From NCBI RefSeq assembly GCF_000302595.1, contig NZ_JH947128.1, forward strand, positions 372,001 to 436,000: a stretch of DNA of 64,000 nt, in the 5' to 3' direction. Each line of letters opens with the position of its first letter. Position 1 is the first letter of the stretch. The notes under the pieces are model-generated. The model searched no databases. It was not told where the DNA came from and saw only the letters and a list, made by a program, of their open reading frames with translations. Position numbers and translations under genes: made by a program. This DNA comes from Pedobacter arcticus A12. GTDB taxonomy: Bacteria > Bacteroidota > Bacteroidia > Sphingobacteriales > Sphingobacteriaceae. Below, piece after piece: positions 1 to 7,310 of the stretch.

Positions 1-2
1 AA

Positions 3-395
3 ATGAAAATGCTCTCTAACAGCAAAGGGGAGTTCGCTTTTCAAAATCCAAAAACTGCCGATTTTAAATTTACTATTGAAACACCACAGATTATCAATAT
101 TGATCGAAATTATGCCAGACCAGGAAACCCAATTGGCGGAATCGTGGTAAAAGGCGGGAAAAATCCAGGTGGACAAATGTTTACCACCACTGCTAACGGA
201 AACGGCGAAGTAGAATTTAAAAACTTGCCAGCAGGTAATTATAAATTCACGGTAACCGCTCCAACGGAACCTAAACAATATGAGAGTTTTAGAAAAGGCT
301 GGGATGGTACGGTAAAAGGGGGTTCTAAAAAAGAAAATCCAGTTTATCAGCGACAAAATACTGAACACATGAGTCCGCTATACAAAGGGAATTAA
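3..395 (+). CDS. C-terminal part of a secreted-type protein with a carboxypeptidase-regulatory-like (beta-sandwich) domain, cut by the window edge
   Basis: Reading is open to the left edge, so the ATG at base 3 is probably internal and this is the last 130 residues of a longer protein. The stretch from about residue 38 to 88 (GNPIGG, GGQMFTTTANGNGEVEFKNL, PAGNYKFTV) has the alternating pattern of a Cna-B or carboxypeptidase-regulatory-like beta-sandwich, in which a Gly-Glu-x-x-Phe strand precedes 'lpaGnY'. The rest is hydrophilic and rich in Lys, Asn and Gly. No catalytic motif is visible. It is followed directly by a strong terminator. The function is unknown; a cell-surface or periplasmic structural role would fit, but that is inference. 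Confidence 0.6.
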   Translation: MKMLSNSKGEFAFQNPKTADFKFTIETPQIINIDRNYARPGNPIGGIVVKGGKNPGGQMFTTTANGNGEVEFKNLPAGNYKFTVTAPTEPKQYESFRKGWDGTVKGGSKKENPVYQRQNTEHMSPLYKGN

Positions 396-400
396 ATTAT

Positions 401-447
401 AGCCTTACGATTCGACGCTTTTTATAGTTGAATCGTAAGGCTTTTTT
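401..447 (+). terminator. rho-independent terminator
   Basis: AGCCTTACGATTC pairs with GAATCGTAAGGCT around a short AT-rich loop and is followed by a run of T. It begins six bases after the stop codon of the first gene. Confidence 0.9.
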
Positions 448-508
448 ATATTAAAAAAGAGCTCTGATATTTTCGTCGATTGAAAGGAAAACTTTAATCT
501 TATTTAAA

Positions 509-895
509 TTAAGAAGCTTTTAAATCGTAGTCTTTTACCAAATATTGAACGGGAATTCTTAAGAGTTCGCTAAACTTTTTTATCATATTTAAGGACAGTG
601 ATTGCTTATAATTTAAGACCTTGCTTACCGTCCCTTTATCGCCGTAGGCACTTGCTAAATCAGCTGACTTATAGCCAAAATCCTCCATCCTGATTTTTAT
701 CATTTCTATCGGATTCACATCTGGCAAAGTTGAATTTGCTTTTTCGTAGGTTGAGATCAAGTGAACCAATAGCATTTTTTCTTTATGCTCATCGGTTCCA
801 TTTAGAGTGTATTTTATCTGCTCAAATCTCTCAACCGCTTTCTCATAATCTTCGTCGGTTTCAACTAAAAACCATTGTTTTTTTAACGTTGCCAT
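509..895 (-). CDS. higA: HigA-type antitoxin, helix-turn-helix (XRE-like) protein
   Basis: 128 residues from the ATG at 895 (MATLKKQWF). An earlier in-frame start at 937 would overlap the toxin gene by 38 bp; the ATG at 895 leaves a 4-bp gap after the toxin stop and is preferred. The C-terminal half (about residues 75-122) reads as a helix-turn-helix: MEDFGYKSADLASAYGDKGTVSKVLNYKQSLSL, then a fourth helix with the IPVQYLV ending typical of HigA proteins encoded next to HigB. The N-terminal part is a charged helical region likely to bind the toxin. In this family the antitoxin blocks the toxin and represses the shared promoter. Toxin-first gene order is the usual HigBA arrangement. Confidence 0.82.
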   Translation of the reverse strand: MATLKKQWFLVETDEDYEKAVERFEQIKYTLNGTDEHKEKMLLVHLISTYEKANSTLPDVNPIEMIKIRMEDFGYKSADLASAYGDKGTVSKVLNYKQSLSLNMIKKFSELLRIPVQYLVKDYDLKAS

Positions 896-899
896 GTCT

Positions 900-1193
900 T
901 TAAATTTTTTCAGCATCAATTTTATCGTATTCAGCATGTGTACCTATAAATCTGATATCCACAATAGAATCTCCAAACTCAACTTCAACAATTAATCGGT
1001 ATTTGTTGCCTACAATTTTAAATCTTGCCCTACTGTTCTTAATTATTTTGGCTTTCGGAAAATCCCGTAAAACATCTAAACTTGTTTTCCAATTCGCATT
1101 TTCAACAACAAACTTCCACGCTCTTAAATTCTTGCTGCAGTCTGAATGCTTTTTAGCAAACTTATCAAGCATCAAGGATTTAACTATAAACAT
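900..1193 (-). CDS. higB: HigB-family mRNA interferase toxin (RelE/ParE fold)
   Basis: 97 residues, the normal length for HigB. The diagnostic block is in the second half: [20 protein letters not shown] followed by [20 protein letters not shown], the strands and the [10 protein letters not shown] end of the HigB_toxin family. Members cut mRNA in the ribosomal A site; toxicity here is inferred from family membership. Lys and Arg residues in the central strand and the terminal His-Ala-Glu-Tyr block are present, so the toxin looks intact. It is the first gene of a two-gene unit with higA. A -7 element lies about 30 bp upstream. Confidence 0.85.
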   Translation of the reverse strand: MFIVKSLMLDKFAKKHSDCSKNLRAWKFVVENANWKTSLDVLRDFPKAKIIKNSRARFKIVGNKYRLIVEVEFGDSIVDIRFIGTHAEYDKIDAEKI

Positions 1194-1221
1194 AGACTAT
1201 CTAAGTTGCAAACCAATTGAA

Positions 1222-1229
1222 CAAATATA
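1222..1229 (-). promoter_or_regulatory. -7 element (TATATTTG) for higBA
   Basis: On the minus strand the sequence reads TATATTTG, a perfect Bacteroidetes -7 element, 29 bp before the higB ATG. The expected -33 TTTG is only partly matched (TTGG). Confidence 0.45.
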
Positions 1230-1252
1230 ATAAAGAGTTGGCAATTAACCAA

Positions 1253-2542
1253 CTAATAAAGCACCCTAAACTTTATCGTATTCTCAATTTTACGTAATTC
1301 TTTTAAAAGTGCTTTATCGTAACTGGTATCCGTATCCGTAATTACGTAACCAATCTGGGCGTTAGTCATCAAAAACTGACCTAAAATGTTAATCTCATGC
1401 TTTGCTAAAACCTTGGTAATTTTAGACATGATACCCGGAACGTTTTTATGGATATGAATTAAACGGAATGAACCAGCAATTTTCGGCAACTGCAAATTGG
1501 GGAAGTTGGTACTTCTAAAAGTGGTTCCCGTATTGATAAAATCTGCCATACGTTTGGCTATCAATGTTTTGTTGCTGAGCGGTTTTGCACTATCAAAAAC
1601 CACCATACCCATTTCTGTGCAGATATGTAAATTGATTTTCTCGGCAGCATGCCCCAAATAACCCAAAGTTTTCAGCTTAACCGCTTTGCGCAAGGTTTCG
1701 TCAGAAATGGTTTCGCCATCGCCCAAAAGCAACATACCCACATCTTTCACATATTTTTCTTCGAACGAATCTTTATGACGGATAGAAAAACCATCTTTCT
1801 TTAAATAATCAATACTTTCTTGCGGAACGTCACCTACCAATAAACAAAGAATTCTGTTTTTTGGATAAGAGATGGTCTGTGGCAAATTGCTCACATATAA
1901 AAACTCATCAAAACTTGGCGCAACGTGATCGGCTTTCGCAGCAACTGCTTTACGTTCGATGTTTTCTGTATAAGCGAAAAACTTTTTAATCATTCCAGAT
2001 TCTTTCAACTGAAAATCCGAGTGACCATCGCCAATACCGTAAATATCACCTTGCAAAGGCATTTGTTTCAATAGCTTTACTTTTCCATTTTCCTGAGAAA
2101 GTGGATTTTCAGTATCGTAACCAACAATATTACCATCTTCATCAAACACAAAAGTATTGGCGTAAATGTTAGCTTTTTTAATGTGATATTGCTTAACAAC
2201 TGGCGTAATAAATTCTTTAAAACCACCAGAAACAATCAAAACTTGGTCTGCATGTTTCTTAAAAAACTCTTTATTTCGCTGGAAAGACGACGACACTTTC
2301 TTTTTTAGATGCTTTACCAATAACTCCAAATGGTCTTTGTTTGCATTCAGCAATTTCACCCTCGCAGCTAAACTCTCTGTAAAGGAAAGTTTGCCTTCCA
2401 TGGAAAGATTGGTCAAATCTTCTATTTGCTGATAAATTTTTTCTCTGTTGGGATGATTTTTTAAGGAAATTCGAGCTAATTCGTCCAGCGCTTCTACTTG
2501 TGTAAAAGTGCTATCAAAATCTATAATAAAGTATGGTTTCAA
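1253..2542 (-). CDS. serB: Phosphoserine phosphatase fused to a D-3-phosphoglycerate dehydrogenase remnant and an ACT domain
   Basis: 429 residues. Residues 1-215 are a HAD phosphatase of the SerB type: motif I DFDST (8-12), motif II VSGGF (104-108), Lys near 154-159 and motif III GDGHSD (171-176), so the active site for hydrolysing O-phosphoserine to serine looks complete. Residues 229-353 resemble the outer domain of phosphoglycerate dehydrogenase (SerA): ISDETLRKAVKLKTLGYLG, then a segment ending in NFPNLQLP, but the NAD-binding Rossmann domain is absent. Residues 358-429 are an ACT domain, the serine-sensing module of SerA. The protein thus joins the last enzyme of serine synthesis to the regulatory parts of the first. 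No in-frame ATG precedes the HAD domain; the start is TTG at 2542. Bacterial SerB is usually 210-320 residues long. Confidence 0.85.
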   Translation of the reverse strand: MKPYFIIDFDSTFTQVEALDELARISLKNHPNREKIYQQIEDLTNLSMEGKLSFTESLAARVKLLNANKDHLELLVKHLKKKVSSSFQRNKEFFKKHADQVLIVSGGFKEFITPVVKQYHIKKANIYANTFVFDEDGNIVGYDTENPLSQENGKVKLLKQMPLQGDIYGIGDGHSDFQLKESGMIKKFFAYTENIERKAVAAKADHVAPSFDEFLYVSNLPQTISYPKNRILCLLVGDVPQESIDYLKKDGFSIRHKDSFEEKYVKDVGMLLLGDGETISDETLRKAVKLKTLGYLGHAAEKINLHICTEMGMVVFDSAKPLSNKTLIAKRMADFINTGTTFRSTNFPNLQLPKIAGSFRLIHIHKNVPGIMSKITKVLAKHEINILGQFLMTNAQIGYVITDTDTSYDKALLKELRKIENTIKFRVLY

Positions 2543-2604
2543 AGCAATAGTTTTAGATTGCGAAAGTGCAAAAATCCTTTCTAAAAAGCTAAATTATTTG
2601 AGCT

Positions 2605-3579
2605 TTAAGCGGATTTTAAAGCCTTTGCAATTTCGATAATACTCTGTTTTAGTGGAATAAACTCGTAATTCAACAGTGTTTTTATCTTTTGATTATCGTA
2701 CTGGCTCACCTTATTGGCGGTCTTAGCAACAGTTTTATTGATACCTCCCTTTTTACCTAAAAACAAGTTTTTAAAAGAGGTAAATCGCCATGCGAAATTC
2801 AGCATCCAAGGTTTTGCTAGCTTATGGGGTTCAGCTATTCCAAACGCTCTTGCGGTTTGTTCAAATAGGTTTTGGTACGTTATATTTTCGGCATTAAGGA
2901 TAAACCGTTCTTGCTTCACCGGATTGTTCATCAACAAAATCATGCAATTGGTTACATCCTCCACATCAACAAAGCCGGTAGCGCCACGGGTATAATAACT
3001 TAATCCGTTTTTTACGCTTTCGAAAATTGCCCCACTTCCAGATGTTCCAGCGTCAGCCCCAATAATTACAGATGGATTAACGATTACAGCGTTTAAACCT
3101 TCGTTAATGCCACGCCAAACTTCCATTTCTGCTCTGTATTTGGAGACCGCATAAGCGTCTTTAATTTCAAATCCCTCCCAAAAACAGGCTTCATTAATTA
3201 ATCCGTCAGCTTTTGCGCTACCCAAAGCGGCAATAGAACTTACATAAACTAATTTTTCTATCTCGTTTTTAACACATAAAGTCACCACATTTGCCGTTCC
3301 TTCTGCATTCACTTGCAACATTTCAGTTTTTAAACTTTCATCAAAAGAGACCAAAGCCGCACAATGGTAAACTTGGGTAATATCTTCAAAAGCATCTTCC
3401 AAATCAGAAAAATCTAAAATATCTGCGTTAAGCCATTCAATTCGGACAGAGAAGGGAATGAGTTTTTCGGGAATAACAGAATCTTCTCGTTTGATACAAC
3501 GAACTTTTTCCTCAGTTTGTAACAATCTGAAAACCAATTCGGCACCTAAAAAACCTGTTCCTCCTGTAACTAATATCAT
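2605..3579 (-). CDS. NAD(P)-dependent epimerase/dehydratase (extended short-chain dehydrogenase)
   Basis: 324 residues from the ATG at 3579; a TTG three codons earlier is possible but lies between the -7 element and the ATG. The dinucleotide-binding motif GGTGFLG is at residues 6-12, the strand ending VYHCAALVSF near residue 70, VYVSSIAALG near 113, and the catalytic YAVSKYRAE (Tyr-x-x-x-Lys) near 142-146 is intact. VNPSVIIGADAGTSGSGAIF is like dihydroflavonol-4-reductase and sterol dehydrogenase members of the family. It should reduce or oxidise a hydroxyl or keto group on a small NAD(P)-linked substrate in the cytoplasm; the substrate cannot be told. It is encoded after serB on the same strand direction, with 62 bp between them. 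Confidence 0.85.
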   Translation of the reverse strand: MILVTGGTGFLGAELVFRLLQTEEKVRCIKREDSVIPEKLIPFSVRIEWLNADILDFSDLEDAFEDITQVYHCAALVSFDESLKTEMLQVNAEGTANVVTLCVKNEIEKLVYVSSIAALGSAKADGLINEACFWEGFEIKDAYAVSKYRAEMEVWRGINEGLNAVIVNPSVIIGADAGTSGSGAIFESVKNGLSYYTRGATGFVDVEDVTNCMILLMNNPVKQERFILNAENITYQNLFEQTARAFGIAEPHKLAKPWMLNFAWRFTSFKNLFLGKKGGINKTVAKTANKVSQYDNQKIKTLLNYEFIPLKQSIIEIAKALKSA

Positions 3580-3585
3580 TAGAAA

Positions 3586-3593
3586 CAAAGTTA
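3586..3593 (-). promoter_or_regulatory. -7 element (TAACTTTG) next to the epimerase start
   Basis: On the minus strand TAACTTTG ends six bases before the ATG at 3579. If used, the transcript would begin about 2-3 bases before the start codon. No clear -33 TTTG is present. Confidence 0.4.
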
Positions 3594-3659
3594 TAAATAT
3601 TTATCACGTGATTTGATGTTGTCCTTTGATAGTTAATTTGCAACTATGAACTAAATATT

Positions 3660-3811
3660 CGGCAATTACGCACAGCCTTTCCTGCCCTCTGCCGGGCAAT
3701 GGCAGAAACTTTTTTACAGAAAAAAGTATCCAAAAACTGTCGCCTGCGCCCTTTGCTACTAACGGAAGTGCTTTTACTTTCTTCTTCGTTACCGCAAAGA
3801 CCAAGGGCGCA
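3660..3811. repeat. Intergenic repeat-like segment with nested inverted repeats
   Basis: The gap 3580-3970 carries no convincing gene. It holds ACTTTTTT/AAAAAAGT around ACAG (about 3708-3727), TGCGCCCTT (3744-3752) against AAGGGCGCA (3803-3811), and a C/G-rich stretch CTGCCGGGCA. GC-rich blocks like these stand out from the AT-rich surroundings and resemble dispersed Bacteroidetes intergenic elements. A 66-codon open frame across it has no coding signs. Confidence 0.4.
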
Positions 3812-3970
3812 TAAACGTTAACAACAGTCTGCGCTTAGGCTTGGCCTAATGGAAACCTAAAAAAAAACACAATGGTAATGTTAAACTCAACTACATGAAT
3901 CCAAAACATCCTCAAAAAAATTACCCCAATTAATTTAAAAAATAGATATTTGGTAACATTCAAACAAAAT

Positions 3971-5152
3971 ATGTCATTAGTCGATTTCTTCTCTCCCATA
4001 AACATTTCAAAAATTGCTCCCAAAAATGGTTATAATAACAGTCAACTAGGTTTAAAAATAGCCATTCACGAGGAAAATTTCCCCGACTTAGAAGAGGGCG
4101 GTTTTAACATTGCGATAATTGGGGTAATGGACGATAGAGGAGCTGTAAACAATCAAGGCTGCGCCTTAGCACCAGATTACATCCGCGAAAAGCTTTACAC
4201 CTTAAATGAGGGGATTTTCCAATCGAGGATTGTTGATTTAGGGAATATTAAGCCCGGAGAAAAAACATCCGATACTTATATTGCCATTAAAATGGTGGTT
4301 GCAGAGTTGATAAAAATGAATATTTGCCCGGTAATTTTAGGCGGTAGCCAGGATTTAACTTACGCCCAATACATGGCTTATGAAGAGTTGGAGCAAAAAG
4401 TAGATTTAGTGGTGATTGATTCACATTTTGATTTGGACGAATCTGCGGAAGATACCATTACCACCAATTCTGTATCATACCTGAATAAAATATTTTTACA
4501 CCAACCCAATTACCTTTTCAATTTCAGCAATTTGGGTTATCAAACTTATTACGTGAACCAAGATAGTTTGCGGGTAATGGATAAGTTGTTTTTTGATGCG
4601 CAACGTTTAGGCGAAATTAGTGGAGCAACGCACATTGCAGAGCCGGTAATTAGAAATGCGGATATGATCAGCTTCGATATTTCCAGTATCAGAGCATCAG
4701 ACGCAATGGCAAACGGAAACGCCGGACCCAATGGTTTTTATGGCGAAGAAGCTTGTCAGCTAACTCGATATGCTGGCTATAGCGACAAATTGACTTCAAT
4801 TGGTTTTTACGAATTAAACCCTGCTTACGATCAAAACGGGCAAACAGCAATGTTGGTTGCGCAGATGATCTGGTGTTTTTTTGATGGATTTTACAGTCGC
4901 AAAAAGGATTTTCCGCTAAAGCCAAAAAGCGATTATGTAATTTATAAAACCAGTTTACAGGAAGATGCTCACGAATTAATATTTGTGAAAAGTAAAAAAA
5001 CTGATAGATGGTGGATGCAGGTGCCCTACCCTGCAATGGGATCCAAAAACGAACGTTATCATATGGTGCCTTGTCTTTATGAGCATTATCAACTGGCAAT
5101 ATCTGGCGAAATGCCCGATTTATGGTGGCGCACTTATCAAAAATTGAATTAA
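3971..5152 (+). CDS. Arginase/formimidoylglutamase-fold protein with incomplete metal site
   Basis: 393 residues from the ATG at 3971 (MSLVDFFSP); an upstream non-ATG start 21 bp earlier is less likely. The ureohydrolase framework is clear: AIIGVMDDRGAVNNQGCALAPDYIRE near residue 45, ILGGSQDLTYAQY near 125, VVIDSHFDLDE near 152 and ISFDISSIRASDAMANGNAGPNGFYGEEAC near 232-260. Active members bind two Mn ions through GGDH, DAHxD and SxDxD. Here the first is GGSQ (His replaced by Gln), the second keeps Asp-His-Asp (DSHFD), and the third is SFDIS (second Asp replaced by Ser). At least two ligands are thus missing, so ordinary arginase activity is doubtful. Family annotations of such proteins as formimidoylglutamase should be read with care. 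The TlpA-type gene starts 17 bp after its stop. Confidence 0.75.
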   Translation: MSLVDFFSPINISKIAPKNGYNNSQLGLKIAIHEENFPDLEEGGFNIAIIGVMDDRGAVNNQGCALAPDYIREKLYTLNEGIFQSRIVDLGNIKPGEKTSDTYIAIKMVVAELIKMNICPVILGGSQDLTYAQYMAYEELEQKVDLVVIDSHFDLDESAEDTITTNSVSYLNKIFLHQPNYLFNFSNLGYQTYYVNQDSLRVMDKLFFDAQRLGEISGATHIAEPVIRNADMISFDISSIRASDAMANGNAGPNGFYGEEACQLTRYAGYSDKLTSIGFYELNPAYDQNGQTAMLVAQMIWCFFDGFYSRKKDFPLKPKSDYVIYKTSLQEDAHELIFVKSKKTDRWWMQVPYPAMGSKNERYHMVPCLYEHYQLAISGEMPDLWWRTYQKLN

Positions 5153-5169
5153 AATTTAAGAAAAATTAC

Positions 5170-6285
5170 ATGAGAAAATTATTGTTGGCCTTGTTGCTGA
5201 TCCCTTTTTTATCCCAAGCTCAAGATAAATTAAGCCTTAAAGGCGACATAAAAAACTTAAAAAACGACAAAACAGTTTACCTAATTCATGTTGACGGTAG
5301 AAACGAGAAACTAGATTCTGCAAAAACCGTAAGTGGAAAATTTGAATTTAATATAGATCTAAAAGCTCCAGCTTTAGCTATTTTATTGTTAGATCATACC
5401 GGCAATGATTTAAATACGCAAGGAACTCCAAAAGATATTTATCGTTTTTTTATAGAGCCAGGGCAAGCTACTTTAACAGCAAAAGACTCTATAAGAAATT
5501 CAAAAATAAAAGGCTTGGCTGTAGCCGATGATTATGCAATATTAAATAAAAGCACCCAGAAAGCTGAAGATGGTTTAATGGCTTTAAACAAAACGTTTAC
5601 TGCGTTAAATGATAAAGAAAAAGGAAAAGAAGAGGTTGTAAAAGGTTTTCAGGATAAATATCTGGCTTTGCTAGAAGATAGAAAAGCGGTAATTGCCGAT
5701 TTTATTGAGAAAAACCCAACCAGTTTTGTGAGTTTATACAGTTTAAATACCGATTTAGCTACCGAAGACATGAACGTTCCGCAGGTAGAAAAAGCTTTTA
5801 ACGCACTCGCTCCTAAACTTAAAGAAACGCCTTTGGCACAAACAATTGCACAAAAGTTGGAAATGGGCAAAAAAACCGGCTTAGGTGTTGAAGCAATTGA
5901 TTTTGAAGAAACCACGGCAGAAAACATCAAAGTAAAACTTTCTACTTTTAAGGGTCAATATGTACTATTAGATTTTTGGGCATCATGGTGTGGTCCTTGT
6001 CGCCAAGAAAACCCTAACGTTGTAGCGGCTTATGAGGCTTACAAAAATAAAAACTTCACCGTGTTAGGGGTTTCTATTGACAGCAAAGAGGACAAATGGG
6101 TTGAAGCTGTAAAAAAAGATGGTTTGGTTTGGACCAACCTATTAGACAGATCTCAAAACATCGCAATGACTTATGGTATAAATGCCATCCCAAAAAACTT
6201 TTTGATTGACCCCGAAGGCAAAATTATTGCTAAGAATTTAAGAGGACCTGCTTTAATGGATAAGTTGAAAGAGGCTTTGAAGTAA
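5170..6285 (+). CDS. Periplasmic thiol-disulfide oxidoreductase, DUF4369 plus TlpA/AhpC-TSA thioredoxin domain
   Basis: 371 residues from the ATG at 5170 (MRKLLLALLLIPFLSQAQ), a clear signal peptide; upstream in-frame codons overlap the preceding gene and are not needed. Residues about 20-110 form the DUF4369 beta domain (KLSLKGDIKNLKNDKTVYLI); 110-235 is a helical linker; about 240-371 is a thioredoxin fold with WASWCGPCRQENP, both redox cysteines present, and the cis-proline in INAIPKNFLIDPEG. The family works in the periplasm on protein disulfides, often in cytochrome maturation or redox homeostasis. It is probably co-transcribed with the arginase-fold gene upstream and ends before a terminator. 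Confidence 0.88.
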   Translation: MRKLLLALLLIPFLSQAQDKLSLKGDIKNLKNDKTVYLIHVDGRNEKLDSAKTVSGKFEFNIDLKAPALAILLLDHTGNDLNTQGTPKDIYRFFIEPGQATLTAKDSIRNSKIKGLAVADDYAILNKSTQKAEDGLMALNKTFTALNDKEKGKEEVVKGFQDKYLALLEDRKAVIADFIEKNPTSFVSLYSLNTDLATEDMNVPQVEKAFNALAPKLKETPLAQTIAQKLEMGKKTGLGVEAIDFEETTAENIKVKLSTFKGQYVLLDFWASWCGPCRQENPNVVAAYEAYKNKNFTVLGVSIDSKEDKWVEAVKKDGLVWTNLLDRSQNIAMTYGINAIPKNFLIDPEGKIIAKNLRGPALMDKLKEALK

Positions 6286-6328
6286 GGTTGATGATGAGGT
6301 CTAAGGTTTAGAGCGCATTGAAATTTGT

Positions 6329-6367
6329 AAAGCTCAAATTACGTTAAGGTGATTTGAGCTTTTTTTA
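6329..6367 (+). terminator. rho-independent terminator
   Basis: AAAGCTCAAAT pairs with ATTTGAGCTTT and is followed by T7. It lies 45 bp after the TlpA-type gene. Confidence 0.9.
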
Positions 6368-6479
6368 TGCAGTTTTCTAAAGCTAAAAGAAGGTTATAGA
6401 CTGCAAGATATCAGTGGAGTATTTCTAAAAATAAAACCGCCGAATAGTGCTTTGGGCTTTAAGCCTTCCGCTTTAAAAG

Positions 6480-7193
6480 CTAAATCTTAAAAAAATACCC
6501 AATCCCAGCGAAAACAGCTCCTGCTAAAGAAATCAAAAAAGCCGAACGTCCAAAAACAAAACCCATAACACCACCCAATACAATCAGCATTAAGCCAGCC
6601 CAAATTAAATTTTTTCCACGTTGCTGGTTTTGAGCAGCTTTTTGCTCCAATTCTGGATTTTTCTTTTTAATATCATTAAAAGCCATCTCTCTCATCTCCG
6701 AAGCGCTCGGACCAAAAGATGCGGCATTTTTTCCTGCTTTTATGGCTTTGGAATTTAAAGGGATCTTTAAGGCAGAATTTAACTTATCAGCTTCGGAATC
6801 AACCTTTACGACAGGATTAGGCTGTGGTTTATTTAACACCTTTTCTGGAACTTGTACAGTGACTTTTAAAGGCTGAGCCTTAAATGCTTTAGCAAATCGA
6901 TTACTTTTTTTAATGTTGTTTTGAAGTGTAGACCTATGAGTAGCTATCTCACTCTTGCTTTCTGCCAATTCAAAAAAACCATTAGATTCTGGATAGTATA
7001 ATACCATATCCTTCTCTTTTAGTTGCAGTACCATGCTAACCTGCCGAACCTTATCGCTATAAGGTGCTGTTTTTTTAGCCAGTTGTATCTTCTCTGGGTT
7101 AATTTTAACCCACTCAAAATTAGTTGTAGCACAGCCCGTAGCTAACAGAACTGCCAATAAACCAACAATGTATTTCCCTATTTTTATAATCAT
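6480..7193 (-). CDS. Putative lipoprotein with C-terminal membrane segments, unknown function
   Basis: 237 residues. It starts MIIKIGKYIVGLLAVLLATG with the lipobox LATGC, so Cys21 should be lipidated. The middle (about 30-165) is Lys-rich and polar (KKNPELEQKAAQNQQRGKN). Residues about 190-235 form two hydrophobic helices rich in Gly and Ala (LIWAGLMLIVLGGVMGFVFG and FLISLAGAVFAGIGYFF). A lipid anchor plus two terminal membrane helices is a layout seen in several uncharacterised Bacteroidetes envelope proteins. I recognise no domain. It is transcribed alone, convergent with the TlpA-type gene. Confidence 0.7.
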   Translation of the reverse strand: MIIKIGKYIVGLLAVLLATGCATTNFEWVKINPEKIQLAKKTAPYSDKVRQVSMVLQLKEKDMVLYYPESNGFFELAESKSEIATHRSTLQNNIKKSNRFAKAFKAQPLKVTVQVPEKVLNKPQPNPVVKVDSEADKLNSALKIPLNSKAIKAGKNAASFGPSASEMREMAFNDIKKKNPELEQKAAQNQQRGKNLIWAGLMLIVLGGVMGFVFGRSAFLISLAGAVFAGIGYFFKI

Positions 7194-7310
7194 TTAATAA
7201 AAAATAGCAAGAGAAGATTGTGCCAAAAGCTGATTACACACATAATCAACACTTTGCGTATAACCAGCTAATTTATAATTTATTTATAGGTAATCAAATT
7301 ACCCAAAAAT

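Noticed and set aside
3604-3804. 66-residue frame between the epimerase and arginase-fold genes
   Set aside because: It covers nested inverted repeats and reads like a translated intergenic element.
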